From contig CAJNBW010000002.1 of NCBI GenBank assembly GCA_905221105.1, positions 178,463 to 242,462 of the forward strand: DNA of 64,000 nt. The letters run 5' to 3'. Position numbers and translations under genes: made by a program. Of the stretch, positions 1 to 9,975 are shown piece by piece. Every line of letters begins with the position of its first letter. The first letter of the stretch is position 1. Source of the DNA: a bacterium (GTDB lineage: Bacteria > Bacillota > Bacilli > Lactobacillales > Streptococcaceae). The notes beneath the pieces were generated by a model that worked only from the letters and a program-made list of their open reading frames with translations, had not been told where the DNA came from and made no database searches.

Positions 1-364
1 CGAGGTGAGTCAAGGTCTCACGCAGGGCAATTCGCAAGAAAGCGAAGTGCTCCACGCCTTCTTTAGAAAATTGCACAAAAATCAAGTCATTGGTCTTGAG
101 GTTTTCAGAAATACTGAACTCTTCTTTCCAGAGATTAGCCAGTGTTACTGATGTCTCCAACAAATCGTCTGTGATGTGATTGAAGAAGGGATTTTCTTCT
201 TCGAAAATCCCAGTCTTGGCTTCATCTGAATACACACGTTCAATTTTTTTGCGCAGGTATTCTTCGATTTTTGGAGTAATATTGAGAAACTTATCCGCTA
301 GAAACAGCTCGGTATCATCCGGACTGAACTGATGGATAATGGCTTTCTTAATATAAATGTCCAT
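1..364 (-). CDS. Nucleoid-associated protein (NdpA/YejK-like), C-terminus cut by window edge
   Basis: The leftward frame begins with ATG at 364 and stays open to base 1, so about 121 N-terminal residues are visible. They begin MDIYIKKAIIHQFSPDD and run through an acidic and hydrophobic mix (FLNITPKIEEYL, TNDLIFVQFSKEG) that I recognise as the streptococcal 37-kDa nucleoid-associated protein family related to YejK/NdpA. There is no signal peptide, so it should be cytoplasmic. Its ATG lies 7 bases beyond the glyA stop, so it is probably the last gene of the leftward glyA transcript. The family role is binding nucleoid DNA; a specific function here is not inferable. The assignment is from sequence memory rather than a catalytic motif. 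Confidence 0.75.
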   Translation of the reverse strand, partial: MDIYIKKAIIHQFSPDDTELFLADKFLNITPKIEEYLRKKIERVYSDEAKTGIFEEENPFFNHITDDLLETSVTLANLWKEEFSISENLKTNDLIFVQFSKEGVEHFAFLRIALRETLTHL

Positions 365-371
365 AAAAATG

Positions 372-1628
372 TTAGTCCTCGTATAATGGGAAGGCGTCTG
401 TCAATGCTTTGACTTCACTTCTCACTTCTTCTAAGACAGCTTCATTTTCTGCATTTTTAAGGGTTTTAATGATAAGTTCAGCCACTTTGCGACTCTCTTC
501 TTCACTAAATCCACGTGCAGTAATGGCTGCAGATCCGATACGAATACCACTTGTCTTGAATGGTGACAAGGTTTCGTATGGAATTGAGTTTTTATTTAGG
601 GTAATATTGACCTCATCAAGCAAGTTTTGAGCAACTTTTCCGTTTTCTACAACCTTGGTTACATCAACTAGGAAAAGGTGGTTTTCAGTTCCACCAGAAA
701 TGATACGGAAATCAGGGTCTTGCAAGAAGACATTTGCCATAGCCTTGCTGTTTTTGATTACATTAGCAGCATATTCCTTGAAGGCTGGATCCAAAACTTC
801 TTTGAATGAAACAGCCTTGGCAGCTACAACATGTTCCAAAGGACCGCCCTGAATACCAGGGAAAATAGCTGAATTGATTTTCTTAGCTAGGTCCTCATCA
901 TTTGTCAAAATCAAGCCACCACGCGGTCCACGAAGGGTTTTGTGGGTTGTTGTTGTCGTGATATGAGCGTATGGCACTGGGCTTGGGTGAAGACCAGCTG
1001 CCACCAAACCAGCGATATGGGCCATATCTACCATGAGCTTAGCCCCAACAGCATCAGCAATTTCACGGAATTTTGAAAAGTCGATAATTTGAGAATAGGC
1101 TGAAGCACCTGCTACGATCAATTTTGGTTTTACTTCTTGCGCTTGTTTCAAGATAGCATCAAAATCCAAGAGTTCCGTTTCAGGGTCAACACTGTAAGAA
1201 ACAAAGTTGTAGGTTTGACCTGAGAAGCTAACTGGAGCTCCGTGGGTCAAGTGTCCACCTGCTGCCAAATCCATCCCCATAACGGTATCACCTGGCTCAA
1301 TCAAGGCCATGTAAGCCGCACAGTTGGCTTGGCTTCCTGAGTGAGGTTGGACATTAGCGAATTTAGCGCCGAAAATTTCTTTTGCACGTTCAATAGCTAG
1401 AGTCTCTACAACGTCTACCACATCAGTTCCACCATAGTAACGGCGTCCTGGATAACCTTCGGCGTATTTATTCGTCAAGATAGACCCTTGAGCTGCCATA
1501 ACAGCCTTGGAAACTACGTTTTCCGAAGCAATCAACTCAATGTTGTTTTGTTGGCGTTCTTCTTCTTTGGCAATAGCATTCCAGAGATCAGCATCGTATG
1601 CTTTAAAATCATCTTTGTCAAAAATCAT
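372..1628 (-). CDS. glyA: Serine hydroxymethyltransferase
   Basis: This 418-residue PLP enzyme converts serine and tetrahydrofolate to glycine and 5,10-methylene-THF, supplying one-carbon units for purine, dTMP and Met synthesis in the cytoplasm. The PLP-lysine motif [15 protein letters not shown] is present with Lys near residue 230, along with the N-terminal [10 protein letters not shown] motif and the YYGGTDVVD region typical of GlyA. Length is normal for the family. The start is supported by an AAAGGAG box just upstream of ATG 1628. It lies downstream of a GNAT gene and upstream of the nucleoid-associated gene, all leftward and closely spaced. Confidence 0.97.
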   Translation of the reverse strand: MIFDKDDFKAYDADLWNAIAKEEERQQNNIELIASENVVSKAVMAAQGSILTNKYAEGYPGRRYYGGTDVVDVVETLAIERAKEIFGAKFANVQPHSGSQANCAAYMALIEPGDTVMGMDLAAGGHLTHGAPVSFSGQTYNFVSYSVDPETELLDFDAILKQAQEVKPKLIVAGASAYSQIIDFSKFREIADAVGAKLMVDMAHIAGLVAAGLHPSPVPYAHITTTTTHKTLRGPRGGLILTNDEDLAKKINSAIFPGIQGGPLEHVVAAKAVSFKEVLDPAFKEYAANVIKNSKAMANVFLQDPDFRIISGGTENHLFLVDVTKVVENGKVAQNLLDEVNITLNKNSIPYETLSPFKTSGIRIGSAAITARGFSEEESRKVAELIIKTLKNAENEAVLEEVRSEVKALTDAFPLYED

Positions 1629-1689
1629 AGGTCTTCTCCTTTATTGTGTGACTAGTCCATTAGTTTCATTTTCTTATTAGAAAATCAAA

Positions 1690-2121
1690 CTAAAAGATGC
1701 GAATAAACCGTTTCTGCATTTTATCACAAGTATAACCAACTTTTTCATAAAATGCATGAGCCCCCAGACGATGATCAGCAGAGTTTAAGCGGATAAACCC
1801 ATAACCACGTCTTTTTGCTTCTTGATCCAACCCTTGTAATAAGCTTTTACCAATACCTTGACCTTGCGCTTGAGGTGAAACCGCTAAGCCTAAGATATTA
1901 AATCCTGCTTTGGAATAAAGTGATTCATAGACCTCAGCGTGGACATAGCCAAGTAAGACATGACTGTCTTCATCCTCATAACCAAGTAGGAAATGATGTG
2001 AATCCTGAAATAATCTAGCTAGTTGACTAGCCGTGTCCTCTGGACTAAAAGAATAACCCAAAGCATCTTGGTTGATCTCACAAATTGCTTTCACATCAGT
2101 TTCTCTTAAATCTCTTAGCAT
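1690..2121 (-). CDS. GNAT-family N-acetyltransferase
   Basis: This 143-residue protein has the GNAT acetyl-CoA signature LAVSPQAQGQGIGKSLLQ (Q/R-x-x-G-x-G/A) followed by GFIRLNSADHRLGAHAFYEKVGY, the usual C-terminal beta-strand and YEKxGY segment. I place the start at ATG 2121 because GAGGAGG lies six bases upstream. A longer in-frame reading to 2160 would run into the preceding threonylcarbamoyl-AMP synthase gene. The two genes are one base apart (stop at 2123-2125), implying translational coupling. The neighbourhood (prfA, prmC, TsaC) and small size are reminiscent of RimI-type ribosomal or tRNA-linked acetyltransferases, but the substrate cannot be read from sequence. Confidence 0.88.
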   Translation of the reverse strand: MLRDLRETDVKAICEINQDALGYSFSPEDTASQLARLFQDSHHFLLGYEDEDSHVLLGYVHAEVYESLYSKAGFNILGLAVSPQAQGQGIGKSLLQGLDQEAKRRGYGFIRLNSADHRLGAHAFYEKVGYTCDKMQKRFIRIF

Positions 2122-2122
2122 C

Positions 2123-2725
2123 TCATTCCTCCTCAAAAGAAATCTCTGGCAACCGAGCAAGAATATCTTCTCGCTTAATGGCCCCTTGGCGTAAGATTTT
2201 CACCTTGTCTCCAGACAAATCCAAAATAGTCGAATCTTGTCCAGTTAGAAAAGCATCGTCTTCCAGCCCCAAAACCTCTTGGTCAAAATCCTTCAGAATT
2301 TGTTCAAAGGTTACACCACTTGCCTGACCTGAGATATTAGCAGACGGTCCAATCAAGGGCCCCGTCTCTCTAATCAAATCTAGTGTAATGGGGTGACTGG
2401 GCATCCGAAATCCCACCGTTGCAAGACCAGAATTAACCCAATAGGGAACTCGGTCATTGGCTTCGAGAATAATGGTCAAGGGACCCGGTAAAAAAGTCTC
2501 TACAAGTTTTTGTAGATAAGTTGGCTGATTCTTTGAAAAGTGCAAGATGCCCTCTAGAGAAGCGACATTAAGATTGAGCGCCTTTTCTCTAGGTCGACGT
2601 TTGAGTTGGTAAACATGATCAACTGCTTTTTCGTCTAAAGCCTTGGCAAAGAGACCGTAAACTGTCTCTGTAGGCAGAACGACAGCTCCACCATTTTCCA
2701 ACTCTTGTTTAATCCTGTCCATCAT
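2123..2725 (-). CDS. tsaC: Threonylcarbamoyl-AMP synthase (Sua5/YwlC/TsaC family)
   Basis: About 200 residues beginning MMDRIKQELENGG, with the YrdC-fold motifs VLPTETVYGLFAKA, KRRPREKALNL and GPSANISGQASG. The family makes L-threonylcarbamoyl-AMP from threonine, bicarbonate and ATP for the t6A37 modification of ANN-decoding tRNAs. The frame is open to 2890, but the extra N-terminal residues lie inside prmC and do not resemble the family, so I start at the tandem ATGs 2725/2722. This overlaps the prmC stop by about 15 bases. It lacks the extra C-terminal Sua5 domain, so it is TsaC-length. It sits in a translation-linked operon (prfA-prmC-tsaC). Confidence 0.93.
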   Translation of the reverse strand: MMDRIKQELENGGAVVLPTETVYGLFAKALDEKAVDHVYQLKRRPREKALNLNVASLEGILHFSKNQPTYLQKLVETFLPGPLTIILEANDRVPYWVNSGLATVGFRMPSHPITLDLIRETGPLIGPSANISGQASGVTFEQILKDFDQEVLGLEDDAFLTGQDSTILDLSGDKVKILRQGAIKREDILARLPEISFEEE

Positions 2726-3545
2726 CAACCACGACCATCCTATCTTGACCAAATTGGTCCTTGAGTGTTCGTACTCGCTTTTCAGGAAGATATTTCTTAA
2801 AAAGTTCAGGAACACTTTGACCTTGCTTGTATCCAATTTCAAGGTAAATCTTACCACCATCTTTGAGATAGTCTGTTGCATCTTCCGCAATTCTACGGTA
2901 AATAGCTAGACCATCCTCATCTGCAAAGAGAGCAAGATGAGGTTCCGAATACAAAACATTCAAGCCTACCTCCGACTCATCTTCACTAGAGATATAGGGT
3001 GGATTGGAAACAATTATATCATATTTTTCAGAAATTTCTGTAAAACAGTCAGATTTTTTTAAAAATATTTGAAGATTTTGATTTTTAGCATTTTCGCTGA
3101 CTACATCTAAAGCATCTTGGGAAATATCTGCTGCTGTTACTGACCAATTTGGTCTGTTTTTTGCTAGGGCAAGAGCGATAGCTCCACTACCTGTTCCAAT
3201 ATCTAGAACTGATAGATTCGTCTCAGGATTTTCAGCTAGGATAAGCTCAATCAACTCCTCTGTCTCTGGACGAGGAATCAAAACCCGCTCATCAACTTTT
3301 AACTGCATTCCATAAAAATCTGCCTGTCCAATGATATACTGAGCTGGCTTGTGAGCTGCTAACTGTTGGAAAATTCCTTTAACAAAAACTTCTTCCTCTT
3401 CCGTCACTTCCTTCTGAAGAGCAAAGACAAAGTCCGTAAAAGAGAGATTTTTCAGGCTACGATAGACAAAAGAGAGGCTTTCAGCTTCCTCTCCTTGTCT
3501 TATCAACTCTTCTTCAAAATCTGAAAATAATTGAGCTAATTTCAT
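2709..3545 (-). CDS. prmC: Peptide chain release factor N5-glutamine methyltransferase
   Basis: A 278-residue class I SAM methyltransferase with DIGTGSG (residues about 115-121) for SAM binding and the catalytic NPPY tetrad at 181-184 that is diagnostic of glutamine N5 methylation. The N-terminal helical domain FVYRSLKNLSF and RVLIPRPETEELIE are typical PrmC/HemK. It methylates the GGQ glutamine of release factors. Its ATG shares a base with the prfA stop codon (TAATG at 3545), so enzyme and substrate are translationally coupled. Confidence 0.97.
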   Translation of the reverse strand: MKLAQLFSDFEEELIRQGEEAESLSFVYRSLKNLSFTDFVFALQKEVTEEEEVFVKGIFQQLAAHKPAQYIIGQADFYGMQLKVDERVLIPRPETEELIELILAENPETNLSVLDIGTGSGAIALALAKNRPNWSVTAADISQDALDVVSENAKNQNLQIFLKKSDCFTEISEKYDIIVSNPPYISSEDESEVGLNVLYSEPHLALFADEDGLAIYRRIAEDATDYLKDGGKIYLEIGYKQGQSVPELFKKYLPEKRVRTLKDQFGQDRMVVVDDGQD

Positions 3546-4624
3546 TATTTGTTTAATTCTTCTAATTTTTGTGTTTGGTCATAAAGAACCAAGGCATCCA
3601 CAACTTCATCCAATTTACCAGACAAGATGGTATCTAGTTTTTGGAGGGTCAAACCGATACGGTGGTCTGTGACACGGTTTTGTGGGAAGTTATAAGTACG
3701 AATCCGTTCTGAACGATCCCCGGTACCGATGGTCGACTTACGCTCAGCGTCTTGTTCATCTTGTGCAATCTGAGCAAAGTGGTCAGCAACACGCGCACGA
3801 ATAATCTTCATAGCCTTCTCACGATTTTTCTGCTGGGTACGTTCTTCCTGCATCTCAACCTTAATATTGGTTGGCAAGTGAACGATACGAACGGCAGTCG
3901 CAACCTTATTGACATTCTGTCCACCAGCACCAGATGCGTGGTAGATATCGACACGAAGGTCTTTAGGATCGATATCGTACTCTACTTCTTCCACTTCAGG
4001 CATGACAAGAACTGTGGCAGTTGAAGTGTGTACACGACCTTGGCTTTCTGTCACAGGGACACGTTGCACACGGTGGGCACCTGATTCGTACTTGAGTTTA
4101 GAGTATACAGACTGACCCGAAACCATGGCAACCACTTCTTTGAAACCACCGACACCATTCATAGAAGCCTCCATGACTTCAAAGTGCCAGCCTTGGGCTT
4201 CCGCATACTTTTGGTACATAGTAAGCAAATCCCCAGCGAATAGTGCTGCTTCATCTCCACCAGCTGCTCCACGGATTTCAAGGATGATGTTCTTGTCATC
4301 GTTTGGATCCTTTGGAAGGAGCAAGATTTTTAGTTTTTCTTCGTATTCTTCTTTTTCAGCCTTGGCATCTTTGAGCTCTTGCTTGGCCATTTCTTCCAAG
4401 TCCGCATCTCCGCCTGATTCCTTAATCATTTCTTCAGCATCAACGATGTTTTGAAGGACTTGTTTATACTCACGGTAGGCTGTTACCGTGTCACGAGTTG
4501 AAGCTTCTTCTTTTGAAAGCTCCATGAAACGCTTGGTGTCTGAAACGACATCAGGGTCACTGAGCAATTCTCCTAGTTCTTCATAACGGTCTTCTACAGC
4601 TTGTAGTTGATCATAGATGTTCAT
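3545..4624 (-). CDS. prfA: Peptide chain release factor 1
   Basis: This 359-residue RF1 terminates translation at UAA/UAG. The peptidyl-tRNA hydrolysis motif GAGGQNVNK is present with GGQ at about residues 234-236. The codon-recognition tripeptide is PVT (in [10 protein letters not shown], about 190-192), the P-x-T form of RF1 rather than the SPF of RF2. ATG 4624 has an AAGGAG box. It heads the coupled prfA-prmC-tsaC-GNAT cluster. Confidence 0.98.
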   Translation of the reverse strand: MNIYDQLQAVEDRYEELGELLSDPDVVSDTKRFMELSKEEASTRDTVTAYREYKQVLQNIVDAEEMIKESGGDADLEEMAKQELKDAKAEKEEYEEKLKILLLPKDPNDDKNIILEIRGAAGGDEAALFAGDLLTMYQKYAEAQGWHFEVMEASMNGVGGFKEVVAMVSGQSVYSKLKYESGAHRVQRVPVTESQGRVHTSTATVLVMPEVEEVEYDIDPKDLRVDIYHASGAGGQNVNKVATAVRIVHLPTNIKVEMQEERTQQKNREKAMKIIRARVADHFAQIAQDEQDAERKSTIGTGDRSERIRTYNFPQNRVTDHRIGLTLQKLDTILSGKLDEVVDALVLYDQTQKLEELNK

Positions 4625-4633
4625 TTTTTCTCC

Positions 4634-5113
4634 TTATTTCTCAATTGTTAAATCATAGATTGCTACTACTTCGTTCTCAAATATTTCCCCAGTTTCTTTA
4701 AATCCATAACTGAGGTAACAAGATCTTGCATGTTCATTTTCTGGTTCATAAGACAACCAAAGTTTATTGCTTAAACCTGCTGGCGCTGTCCGAACATAGT
4801 CTAATACTTTATCCATAATTGGTTTAAAATATCCTTGATTTTGAAAATTCATATCAATCATAAAACGAAATAGTAAATAATTTCCACTACTAATTCCGAT
4901 CTTTTTATCATAAGCTAACATCACAAACCCTATGATTGCATCATTATCATAAACTGCCAATGGAGCTACAAAATCTCCATTTTTAGTGTAGACATATGCT
5001 TCAGCTAAACTAATTGCGTTGGTTGCAATGAATTGTTTTTGATATTCCTTGACATCCAAATTCAAAACATCAAAATAATTTTCCATTGTAACATCTCTTA
5101 GTTCAATTGTCAT
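4634..5113 (-). CDS. GNAT-family N-acetyltransferase
   Basis: A 159-residue protein beginning [14 protein letters not shown]. It contains [10 protein letters not shown], the strand-loop region [25 protein letters not shown] in the acetyl-CoA-binding position, and a terminal [23 protein letters not shown], a pattern common in small polyamine or antibiotic-type GNAT enzymes (PaiA/BltD-like). The coding region overlaps the tdk 3' end by 11 bases and has its own AAGGAG box, so it is translated from the tdk message. The substrate is unknown. Confidence 0.85.
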   Translation of the reverse strand: MTIELRDVTMENYFDVLNLDVKEYQKQFIATNAISLAEAYVYTKNGDFVAPLAVYDNDAIIGFVMLAYDKKIGISSGNYLLFRFMIDMNFQNQGYFKPIMDKVLDYVRTAPAGLSNKLWLSYEPENEHARSCYLSYGFKETGEIFENEVVAIYDLTIEK

Positions 5114-5702
5114 AGTTTTGCTCCTTGTTAGAGGTTATCATTGGCGCAAAATAATGTTTACGACAAACCGAGATATAGGTTTCATTTCCACCGATTTGGA
5201 TCTGCTCACCATCATAAACGGGCAGACCATCCTGAGTTCGCAACACCATGGTCGCCTTTTTCTTGCAATACTGACAGATAGTTTTGATTTCATCAATCTT
5301 ATCTGCTAAAAGCAAGAGATATTTGGAACCTTCGAACAATTCATTGCGAAAGTCATTTTTCAAACCAAAAGCCATGACGGGTATGTCTAACTCATCGACA
5401 ACGCGAGCTAGGTCGTAAACATGGTGACGCTTGAGAAACTGGGCTTCATCGACCAAAATACAGTAAGGTTTTTCTGGCAGGTCTCGGATATAGCCGAAAA
5501 TATCCGTCGTTTCCTCAATCGCAAGGGCAGGGCGTTTCATGCCAATCCGACTCGACACATAGCCAACACCGTCACGCGTATCCAGAGCCGAGGTCATAAT
5601 AACAACACCTTTTCCTTGCTCCTCATAGTTATAGGCCACTTTGAGAATCTCAATGGTCTTACCAGAGTTCATGGTCCCATAACGATAATACAACTGTGCC
5701 AT
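5103..5702 (-). CDS. tdk: Thymidine kinase
   Basis: This 199-residue type II thymidine kinase phosphorylates salvaged thymidine to dTMP. The Walker A motif GTMNSGKT occupies residues 9-16, Walker B-like ILVDEAQFL is present, and a structural zinc site is formed by CQYCKKK and a C-terminal CRKHYF. Length is normal. Upstream is a TGA-TATACT extended -10 (near 5746-5754), about 45 bases from the ATG. No strong Shine-Dalgarno precedes the ATG, unlike most neighbours. It is divergent from the tautomerase gene. Confidence 0.96.
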   Translation of the reverse strand: MAQLYYRYGTMNSGKTIEILKVAYNYEEQGKGVVIMTSALDTRDGVGYVSSRIGMKRPALAIEETTDIFGYIRDLPEKPYCILVDEAQFLKRHHVYDLARVVDELDIPVMAFGLKNDFRNELFEGSKYLLLLADKIDEIKTICQYCKKKATMVLRTQDGLPVYDGEQIQIGGNETYISVCRKHYFAPMITSNKEQNYDN

Positions 5703-5825
5703 GTTTCTTGCTTCACGTCCATTTCTAAATTTTTGCTACATTCTAGTATATCATAATTTTCTTAAGCTTTAAACGGCAAAATGTGGTAAAATAGAAGAAA
5801 TCAAAAACTAGTGGAGGAAGCTATT

Positions 5826-6008
5826 ATGCCATTTGTACGCATCGATTTATTTGAAGGACGCACGCTCGAGCAAAAGAAAGCTCTTGCTAAGGAAGTAACG
5901 GAAGCTGTGGTCCGCAACACTGGAGCCCCTCAATCTGCTGTCCATGTCATCATCAACGACATGCCAGAAGGAACCTACTTCCCACAAGGGGAAATGCGCA
6001 CCAAATAA
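5826..6008 (+). CDS. 4-oxalocrotonate tautomerase-like protein
   Basis: A 60-residue protein beginning MPFVRIDLFEGRT. Removal of Met exposes Pro-1, the general base of the tautomerase superfamily. EQKKALAKEVTEAV and PEGTYFPQGE resemble the 4-OT/YwhB family of small hexameric tautomerases. I chose ATG 5826 because GGAGGAAG lies just upstream and because the proline must be second. The physiological substrate is unknown in streptococci. A TGG-TAAAAT extended -10 lies around 5782-5790, and a good terminator follows at 6012-6039, so it is probably monocistronic. Confidence 0.93.
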   Translation: MPFVRIDLFEGRTLEQKKALAKEVTEAVVRNTGAPQSAVHVIINDMPEGTYFPQGEMRTK

Positions 6009-6011
6009 GCT

Positions 6012-6039
6012 AGCTTAAGCAGAATTGCTTAGGCTTTTT
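6012..6039 (+). terminator. Intrinsic terminator of tautomerase gene
   Basis: A ten-pair stem (6012-6021 with 6026-6035, loop GAAT) is followed by a run of five T. It lies immediately after the stop codon at 6008. Confidence 0.85.
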
Positions 6040-6139
6040 CAATCTCCAAGTAGCATCCATTGAAGAAATAGTCTAAATTTGTTACAATTTGAAAAGAGAA
6101 TTGGAATATTCCAAGAAAAGAGCTATTAAAGGAAACACT

Positions 6140-7513
6140 ATGATTACACGTGAATTTGATACCATCGCTGCTATCTCGACTCCACTAGGCGAAGGAGCTA
6201 TCGGTATTGTCCGCTTGAGCGGAACAGATAGTTTTGCGATTGCGCAAAAGATTTTTAAAGGAAAAGACTTGAATCAGGTTGCTAGCCATACACTTAACTA
6301 CGGTCACATCGTTGACCCTCAGACAGGAAAAGTCATGGACGAGGTTATGGTTGGGGCTATGAAGTCTCCAAAGACCTTCACTCGTGAGGATATTATCGAG
6401 ATTAACACCCACGGTGGGATTGCGGTGACCAATGAAATTCTTCAGCTAGCTATCCGTGAAGGAGCTCGGTTGGCAGAACCTGGTGAATTTACCAAACGTG
6501 CCTTTTTAAACGGTCGTGTGGACTTGACACAAGCTGAAGCGGTGATGGACATCATCCGTGCCAAAACTGACAAGGCCATGAACATTGCTGTCAAACAACT
6601 TGATGGTTCCCTTTCTGATCTTATCAATAATACCCGTCAAGAAATCCTCAATACTCTTGCCCAAGTCGAGGTCAATATCGATTATCCTGAATATGACGAT
6701 GTTGAGGAAGCTACTACTGCTGTTGTCCGTGAGAAGACTATGGAGTTTGAGCAATTGTTAACCAATCTGCTTCGAACAGCCCGCCGCGGCAAAATCCTCC
6801 GTGAGGGAATTTCCACTGCTATTATCGGCCGTCCCAACGTTGGGAAATCTAGCCTCCTCAACAACCTCTTGCGTGAGGACAAAGCGATTGTAACTGACAT
6901 AGCTGGTACTACTCGAGATGTCATCGAAGAATACGTCAACATCAATGGAGTACCTCTCAAATTGATTGATACAGCCGGTATTCGTGAAACAGATGACATT
7001 GTAGAACAAATCGGTGTTGAGCGTTCGAAAAAAGCCCTCAAAGAAGCCGACTTGGTTCTACTAGTGCTAAATGCCAGTGAACCACTGACCGCCCAAGATC
7101 GCCAACTCTTAGAAATTAGCCAGGATACCAACCGCATTATTCTACTTAATAAAACTGACCTGCCAGAAGCTATCGAAACCGAAGAACTTCCAGAAGATGT
7201 CATCCGCATTTCAGTCCTTAAAAACCAAAATATCGATAAGATTGAAGAGCGCATTAACAACCTCTTCTTTGAAAATGCTGGTTTGGTTGAGCAAGATGCT
7301 ACCTACTTATCTAACGCCCGTCACATTTCCTTGATTGAGAAAGCAGTCGAAAGTCTACAGGCTGTCAATGAAGGTCTTGAACTAGGTATGCCAGTTGATT
7401 TACTCCAAGTTGATTTGACTCGTACTTGGGAGATTTTAGGTGAAATCACTGGAGATGCTGCTCCTGATGAACTCATCACCCAGCTCTTTAGCCAATTCTG
7501 TTTAGGAAAATAA
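6140..7513 (+). CDS. mnmE: tRNA modification GTPase MnmE
   Basis: A 457-residue protein that works with MnmG to install the carboxymethylaminomethyl group at U34 of certain tRNAs. The N-terminal formyl-THF-binding domain begins [20 protein letters not shown]. The G domain carries GRPNVGKSS (P-loop, about 230-237), DIAGTTRD and NKTD. The C-terminus ends in CLGK, the family's C-(I/L/V)-G-K motif. I start at ATG 6140, preceded by AAAGGAAA; the longer in-frame extension to 6089 has no ATG and no family similarity. It is bounded by terminators on both sides. Confidence 0.97.
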   Translation: MITREFDTIAAISTPLGEGAIGIVRLSGTDSFAIAQKIFKGKDLNQVASHTLNYGHIVDPQTGKVMDEVMVGAMKSPKTFTREDIIEINTHGGIAVTNEILQLAIREGARLAEPGEFTKRAFLNGRVDLTQAEAVMDIIRAKTDKAMNIAVKQLDGSLSDLINNTRQEILNTLAQVEVNIDYPEYDDVEEATTAVVREKTMEFEQLLTNLLRTARRGKILREGISTAIIGRPNVGKSSLLNNLLREDKAIVTDIAGTTRDVIEEYVNINGVPLKLIDTAGIRETDDIVEQIGVERSKKALKEADLVLLVLNASEPLTAQDRQLLEISQDTNRIILLNKTDLPEAIETEELPEDVIRISVLKNQNIDKIEERINNLFFENAGLVEQDATYLSNARHISLIEKAVESLQAVNEGLELGMPVDLLQVDLTRTWEILGEITGDAAPDELITQLFSQFCLGK

Positions 7514-7515
7514 GT

Positions 7516-7552
7516 AAAATCCATGATCCTTCTTGCGGTCATGGATTTTATT
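7516..7552. terminator. Bidirectional terminator between mnmE and dapA
   Basis: An 11-pair stem, AAAATCCATGA (7516-7526) with TCATGGATTTT (7539-7549), has A/T tracts on both sides. It therefore serves mnmE rightward and dapA leftward. Confidence 0.85.
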
Positions 7553-7559
7553 GTTTTTA

Positions 7560-8495
7560 TTAGTAATCTGGTCTTAAGACACCCGTTACAGTTGCCTTAG
7601 TCGCTTCGTAGTCGCCATCTACGACAACCTTGATAATGCGTTTGGCATCTTCTTCTGGTGCTGGAACAAGAGGTAGACGAGTTGGTCCAGCTTCAAATCC
7701 CATGTAGTTCAGAACTGCCTTAACAGGTGCAGGACTTGGATAAGAGAAGAGGGCATTGACCTTAGGAATGAACTTGCGCTGAATAGCTGCGGCTTTCTTC
7801 ATATCGCTTTCTGCAATGGCAGTAAACATTTCGTGCATCTCATCCCCATTTGTATGGGATGCAACAGAGATAACCCCATCCGCACCAAGGTTCATGGCAT
7901 GGAAAGCATCTCCATCTTCACCAGTATAGACCAAGAACTCTTCTGGTTTGTGCTCAATCAAGTAAGCCATATTGGCCAAGCTAGTACATTCTTTGACACC
8001 GATGATATTTGGATGGTCAGCCAAGCGAAGCATGGTTTCTGGAGTCAATTCGACAACCACACGCCCTGGAATGTTATAGATAATAATTGGTAGGTCAGAA
8101 GCGTCTGCAATTGCTTTAAAGTGCTGGTACATCCCTTCTTGCGAAGGTTTGTTGTAGTAAGGTACGATAGCAAGTCCAGCTGCGAAACCACCAAATTCTG
8201 CTACTTCTTTGACAAACTCGATAGAGTCACGCGTATCATTGGTACCCACACCCGCAATCAAAGGAACACGTCCATTAACAACTTTTTGTACAGCCGCAAA
8301 GAGTTCCAACTCTTCATCGTGGGTCAAGGTTGGACTTTCAGCAGTCGTCCCTGCAAGAAGAATGCCGTCTGTATGATGGGCCAATAAATGCTCAATCAAG
8401 GCTGGAATGGCATCAAAGTTGATGGAACCATCCTCATGGAAGGGAGTAATAAAGGCTGTGATGATTTTACACTCTTTTAAATCTTGATAAGACAT
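7560..8495 (-). CDS. dapA: 4-hydroxy-tetrahydrodipicolinate synthase
   Basis: This 311-residue class I aldolase condenses pyruvate with aspartate semialdehyde in the lysine/peptidoglycan precursor pathway. The Schiff-base lysine is in NIIGVKECT (about residue 168), the catalytic Tyr in IIIYNIPGR (about 140), and the Thr-Thr pair in GTTAESPT. I use ATG 8495, which has GAGGTG about eight bases upstream, rather than the in-frame Met at 8504. It lies directly downstream of asd, which makes its substrate; the two probably form one transcript. Confidence 0.96.
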   Translation of the reverse strand: MSYQDLKECKIITAFITPFHEDGSINFDAIPALIEHLLAHHTDGILLAGTTAESPTLTHDEELELFAAVQKVVNGRVPLIAGVGTNDTRDSIEFVKEVAEFGGFAAGLAIVPYYNKPSQEGMYQHFKAIADASDLPIIIYNIPGRVVVELTPETMLRLADHPNIIGVKECTSLANMAYLIEHKPEEFLVYTGEDGDAFHAMNLGADGVISVASHTNGDEMHEMFTAIAESDMKKAAAIQRKFIPKVNALFSYPSPAPVKAVLNYMGFEAGPTRLPLVPAPEEDAKRIIKVVVDGDYEATKATVTGVLRPDY

Positions 8496-8518
8496 GAGAA
8501 ACACCTCTCTATTTCAAA

Positions 8519-8542
8519 GAAGGAGTTCATCTGAACTCCTAA
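8519..8542 (-). promoter_or_regulatory. Palindrome in the asd-dapA gap
   Basis: AGGAGTTCA and TGAACTCCT (8521-8540, loop TC) form a perfect nine-pair hairpin between the asd stop and the dapA start. On the leftward strand it is followed by TTCTTT, only a weak U-tract. It may be a partial terminator or a processing/stability element that sets the asd:dapA ratio. Confidence 0.5.
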
Positions 8543-8551
8543 ACAATATGA

Positions 8552-9628
8552 CTATTTTAATTCAAATTTCAACTCAGCTGTTGGACGAACCAATCCACGT
8601 TCATGAAGAGTTTCTGCAATCTGAACTGAGTTCCAAGCAGCACCTTTGAGAAGGTTATCTGAAACAACCCACATGTGGATTCCTTTTTCAGCATCCAAGT
8701 CTTTACGGATACGACCAACAAAGGTATCACGCGAACCTACTGCATTGATGGCTTGAGGATAAATTTGATGAGCCACATCATCTTCAAGAACAGCACCTGG
8801 GAAGGCCGCGATAGCTGCTTTGACTTCTTCTATTGGAGCTACTTCTTTTGTTTCGATATAAACTGACTCAGAGTGAGCTGACAAGACTGGAATACGAACA
8901 CATGTTGCAGATACTGCAATGCTATCATCTTCCATGATTTTCTTAGTTTCCTTAGTCATCTTCATCTCTTCATAAGTGTAATCATTGTCAGTGAAGACAT
9001 CGATTTGTGGAAGAGCATTAAAAGCGATAGGATAATGTTTCTTATCACCACCTGAAGGCAAGATTTCCGCATGCAAATCACGTGGGTTTACACCATCATT
9101 CAAGACTTCACGAAGTTCACGTTGTGTTTCAAGAATCGCTCCCATACCAGCACCTGAAACGGCTTGGTAAGTTGAAACAATGATACGATCCAAGCCCCAT
9201 TTTTGGCGAACTGGCTCAAGAGCCACCATCATTTGGATTGTTGAACAGTTAGGACAAGCAATAATCCCGTTGTGGGCATCAAGTGCATGAGCATTGACCT
9301 CTGGAACAACCAAAGGAACATCTGGATTTTGACGGAAGTAAGATGTATTATCTACTACTACCGCTCCAGCTTTCACTGCGTATGGTGCATACTTAGCTGA
9401 TGTTGAACCACCCGCTGAAAAGAGAGCAATATCAACTCCTTCAAAAGCTGTTTCAGTCGTTTCTTCAATCGTAATATCTTGATCTTTAAATTTCAAAGTC
9501 TTGCCTGCTGAACGTGCAGAAGCAAGTAAACGGATTTTATCGATTGGAAGTGTTGATTCTTCCAACATTTTTATCATCTGAGCACCGACAGCACCTGTCG
9601 CGCCGACTACAGCAACTGTATATCCCAT
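8552..9628 (-). CDS. asd: Aspartate-semialdehyde dehydrogenase
   Basis: A 358-residue NADPH-dependent enzyme that reduces aspartyl phosphate to aspartate semialdehyde, the branch point to lysine/DAP, threonine and methionine. The N-terminal Rossmann motif VVGATGAVG is present. The active-site Cys is in [10 protein letters not shown] (about residue 128). A conserved GGDKKH-type segment ([13 protein letters not shown]) and HSESVYIET are also visible. ATG 9628 is preceded by AGAGGTT. Its own promoter (9674-9701) means it need not depend on the upstream small RNA. Confidence 0.97.
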   Translation of the reverse strand: MGYTVAVVGATGAVGAQMIKMLEESTLPIDKIRLLASARSAGKTLKFKDQDITIEETTETAFEGVDIALFSAGGSTSAKYAPYAVKAGAVVVDNTSYFRQNPDVPLVVPEVNAHALDAHNGIIACPNCSTIQMMVALEPVRQKWGLDRIIVSTYQAVSGAGMGAILETQRELREVLNDGVNPRDLHAEILPSGGDKKHYPIAFNALPQIDVFTDNDYTYEEMKMTKETKKIMEDDSIAVSATCVRIPVLSAHSESVYIETKEVAPIEEVKAAIAAFPGAVLEDDVAHQIYPQAINAVGSRDTFVGRIRKDLDAEKGIHMWVVSDNLLKGAAWNSVQIAETLHERGLVRPTAELKFELK

Positions 9629-9673
9629 AAGTAACCTCTTTCGGAATTTTCTAAAAATTTCTATAATAGATGT

Positions 9674-9701
9674 ATTATACTACTTTTTCCATGAATTGCA
9701 A
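9674..9701 (-). promoter_or_regulatory. Promoter of asd
   Basis: On the leftward strand TTGCAA (9696-9701) is separated by 16 bases from TATAAT (9674-9679), about 45 bases upstream of the asd ATG. It lies between the small-RNA terminator and the gene. Confidence 0.7.
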
Positions 9702-9724
9702 AGCATTTTCATCATTTTTTGGAA

Positions 9725-9869
9725 AATAAAAATCCCCAGTCGTTAGACTAGGGACTAAGAGGCATCTTCATGTGATGAGCAGGTTCACACAACTCATCAA
9801 GGTCCGCTCCTGCGTTATGACCTCCTTATGCTCAATAGTAGTCCGAAGACTACCTATCGACTCATCGCA
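9725..9869 (-). ncRNA. Stand-alone structured small RNA upstream of asd (asd-motif candidate)
   Basis: A leftward transcript of about 145 nt is predicted between a consensus promoter and a strong terminator, with no convincing coding frame. Visible structure includes GTAGTC-TTCG-GACTAC, a six-pair hairpin with a UUCG tetraloop. There are also an AGGTC/GACCT stem, a GATGAG/CTCATC stem, and a terminal hairpin CCCTAGTC/GACTGGGG (9734-9753) with a U-rich tail. Position upstream of asd and the structured character fit the 'asd' RNA motif reported for lactic acid bacteria, which I recall but cannot align here. As asd has its own promoter downstream of the terminator, this looks like an independent sRNA rather than a 5' leader, though read-through control is possible. 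Confidence 0.75.
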
Positions 9870-9875
9870 TCTACT

Positions 9876-9904
9876 ATTCTACTAAAGAGAATCACTTTTG
9901 TCAA
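9876..9904 (-). promoter_or_regulatory. Consensus promoter of the asd-upstream small RNA
   Basis: On the leftward strand a perfect TTGACA (9899-9904) is spaced 17 bases from TAGAAT (9876-9881). The start is predicted near 9869. Confidence 0.85.
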
Positions 9905-9975
9905 CAGACAAAACTCTTTGATTTTATTTACACAGGTGCATAAGAAATATCTTTGAAAAATTTGGGGCAGACATA

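Noticed and set aside
2123..2890. Extended 255-residue version of the threonylcarbamoyl-AMP synthase
   Set aside because: The first 55 residues are an out-of-frame reading of prmC and do not resemble the family. The MMDRIK start is the family N-terminus.
9725..9904. Lysine riboswitch or T-box in front of asd
   Set aside because: I could find neither the lysine-riboswitch core nor the T-box AGGGTGGNACCGCG sequence. asd also has a separate promoter beyond the terminator.
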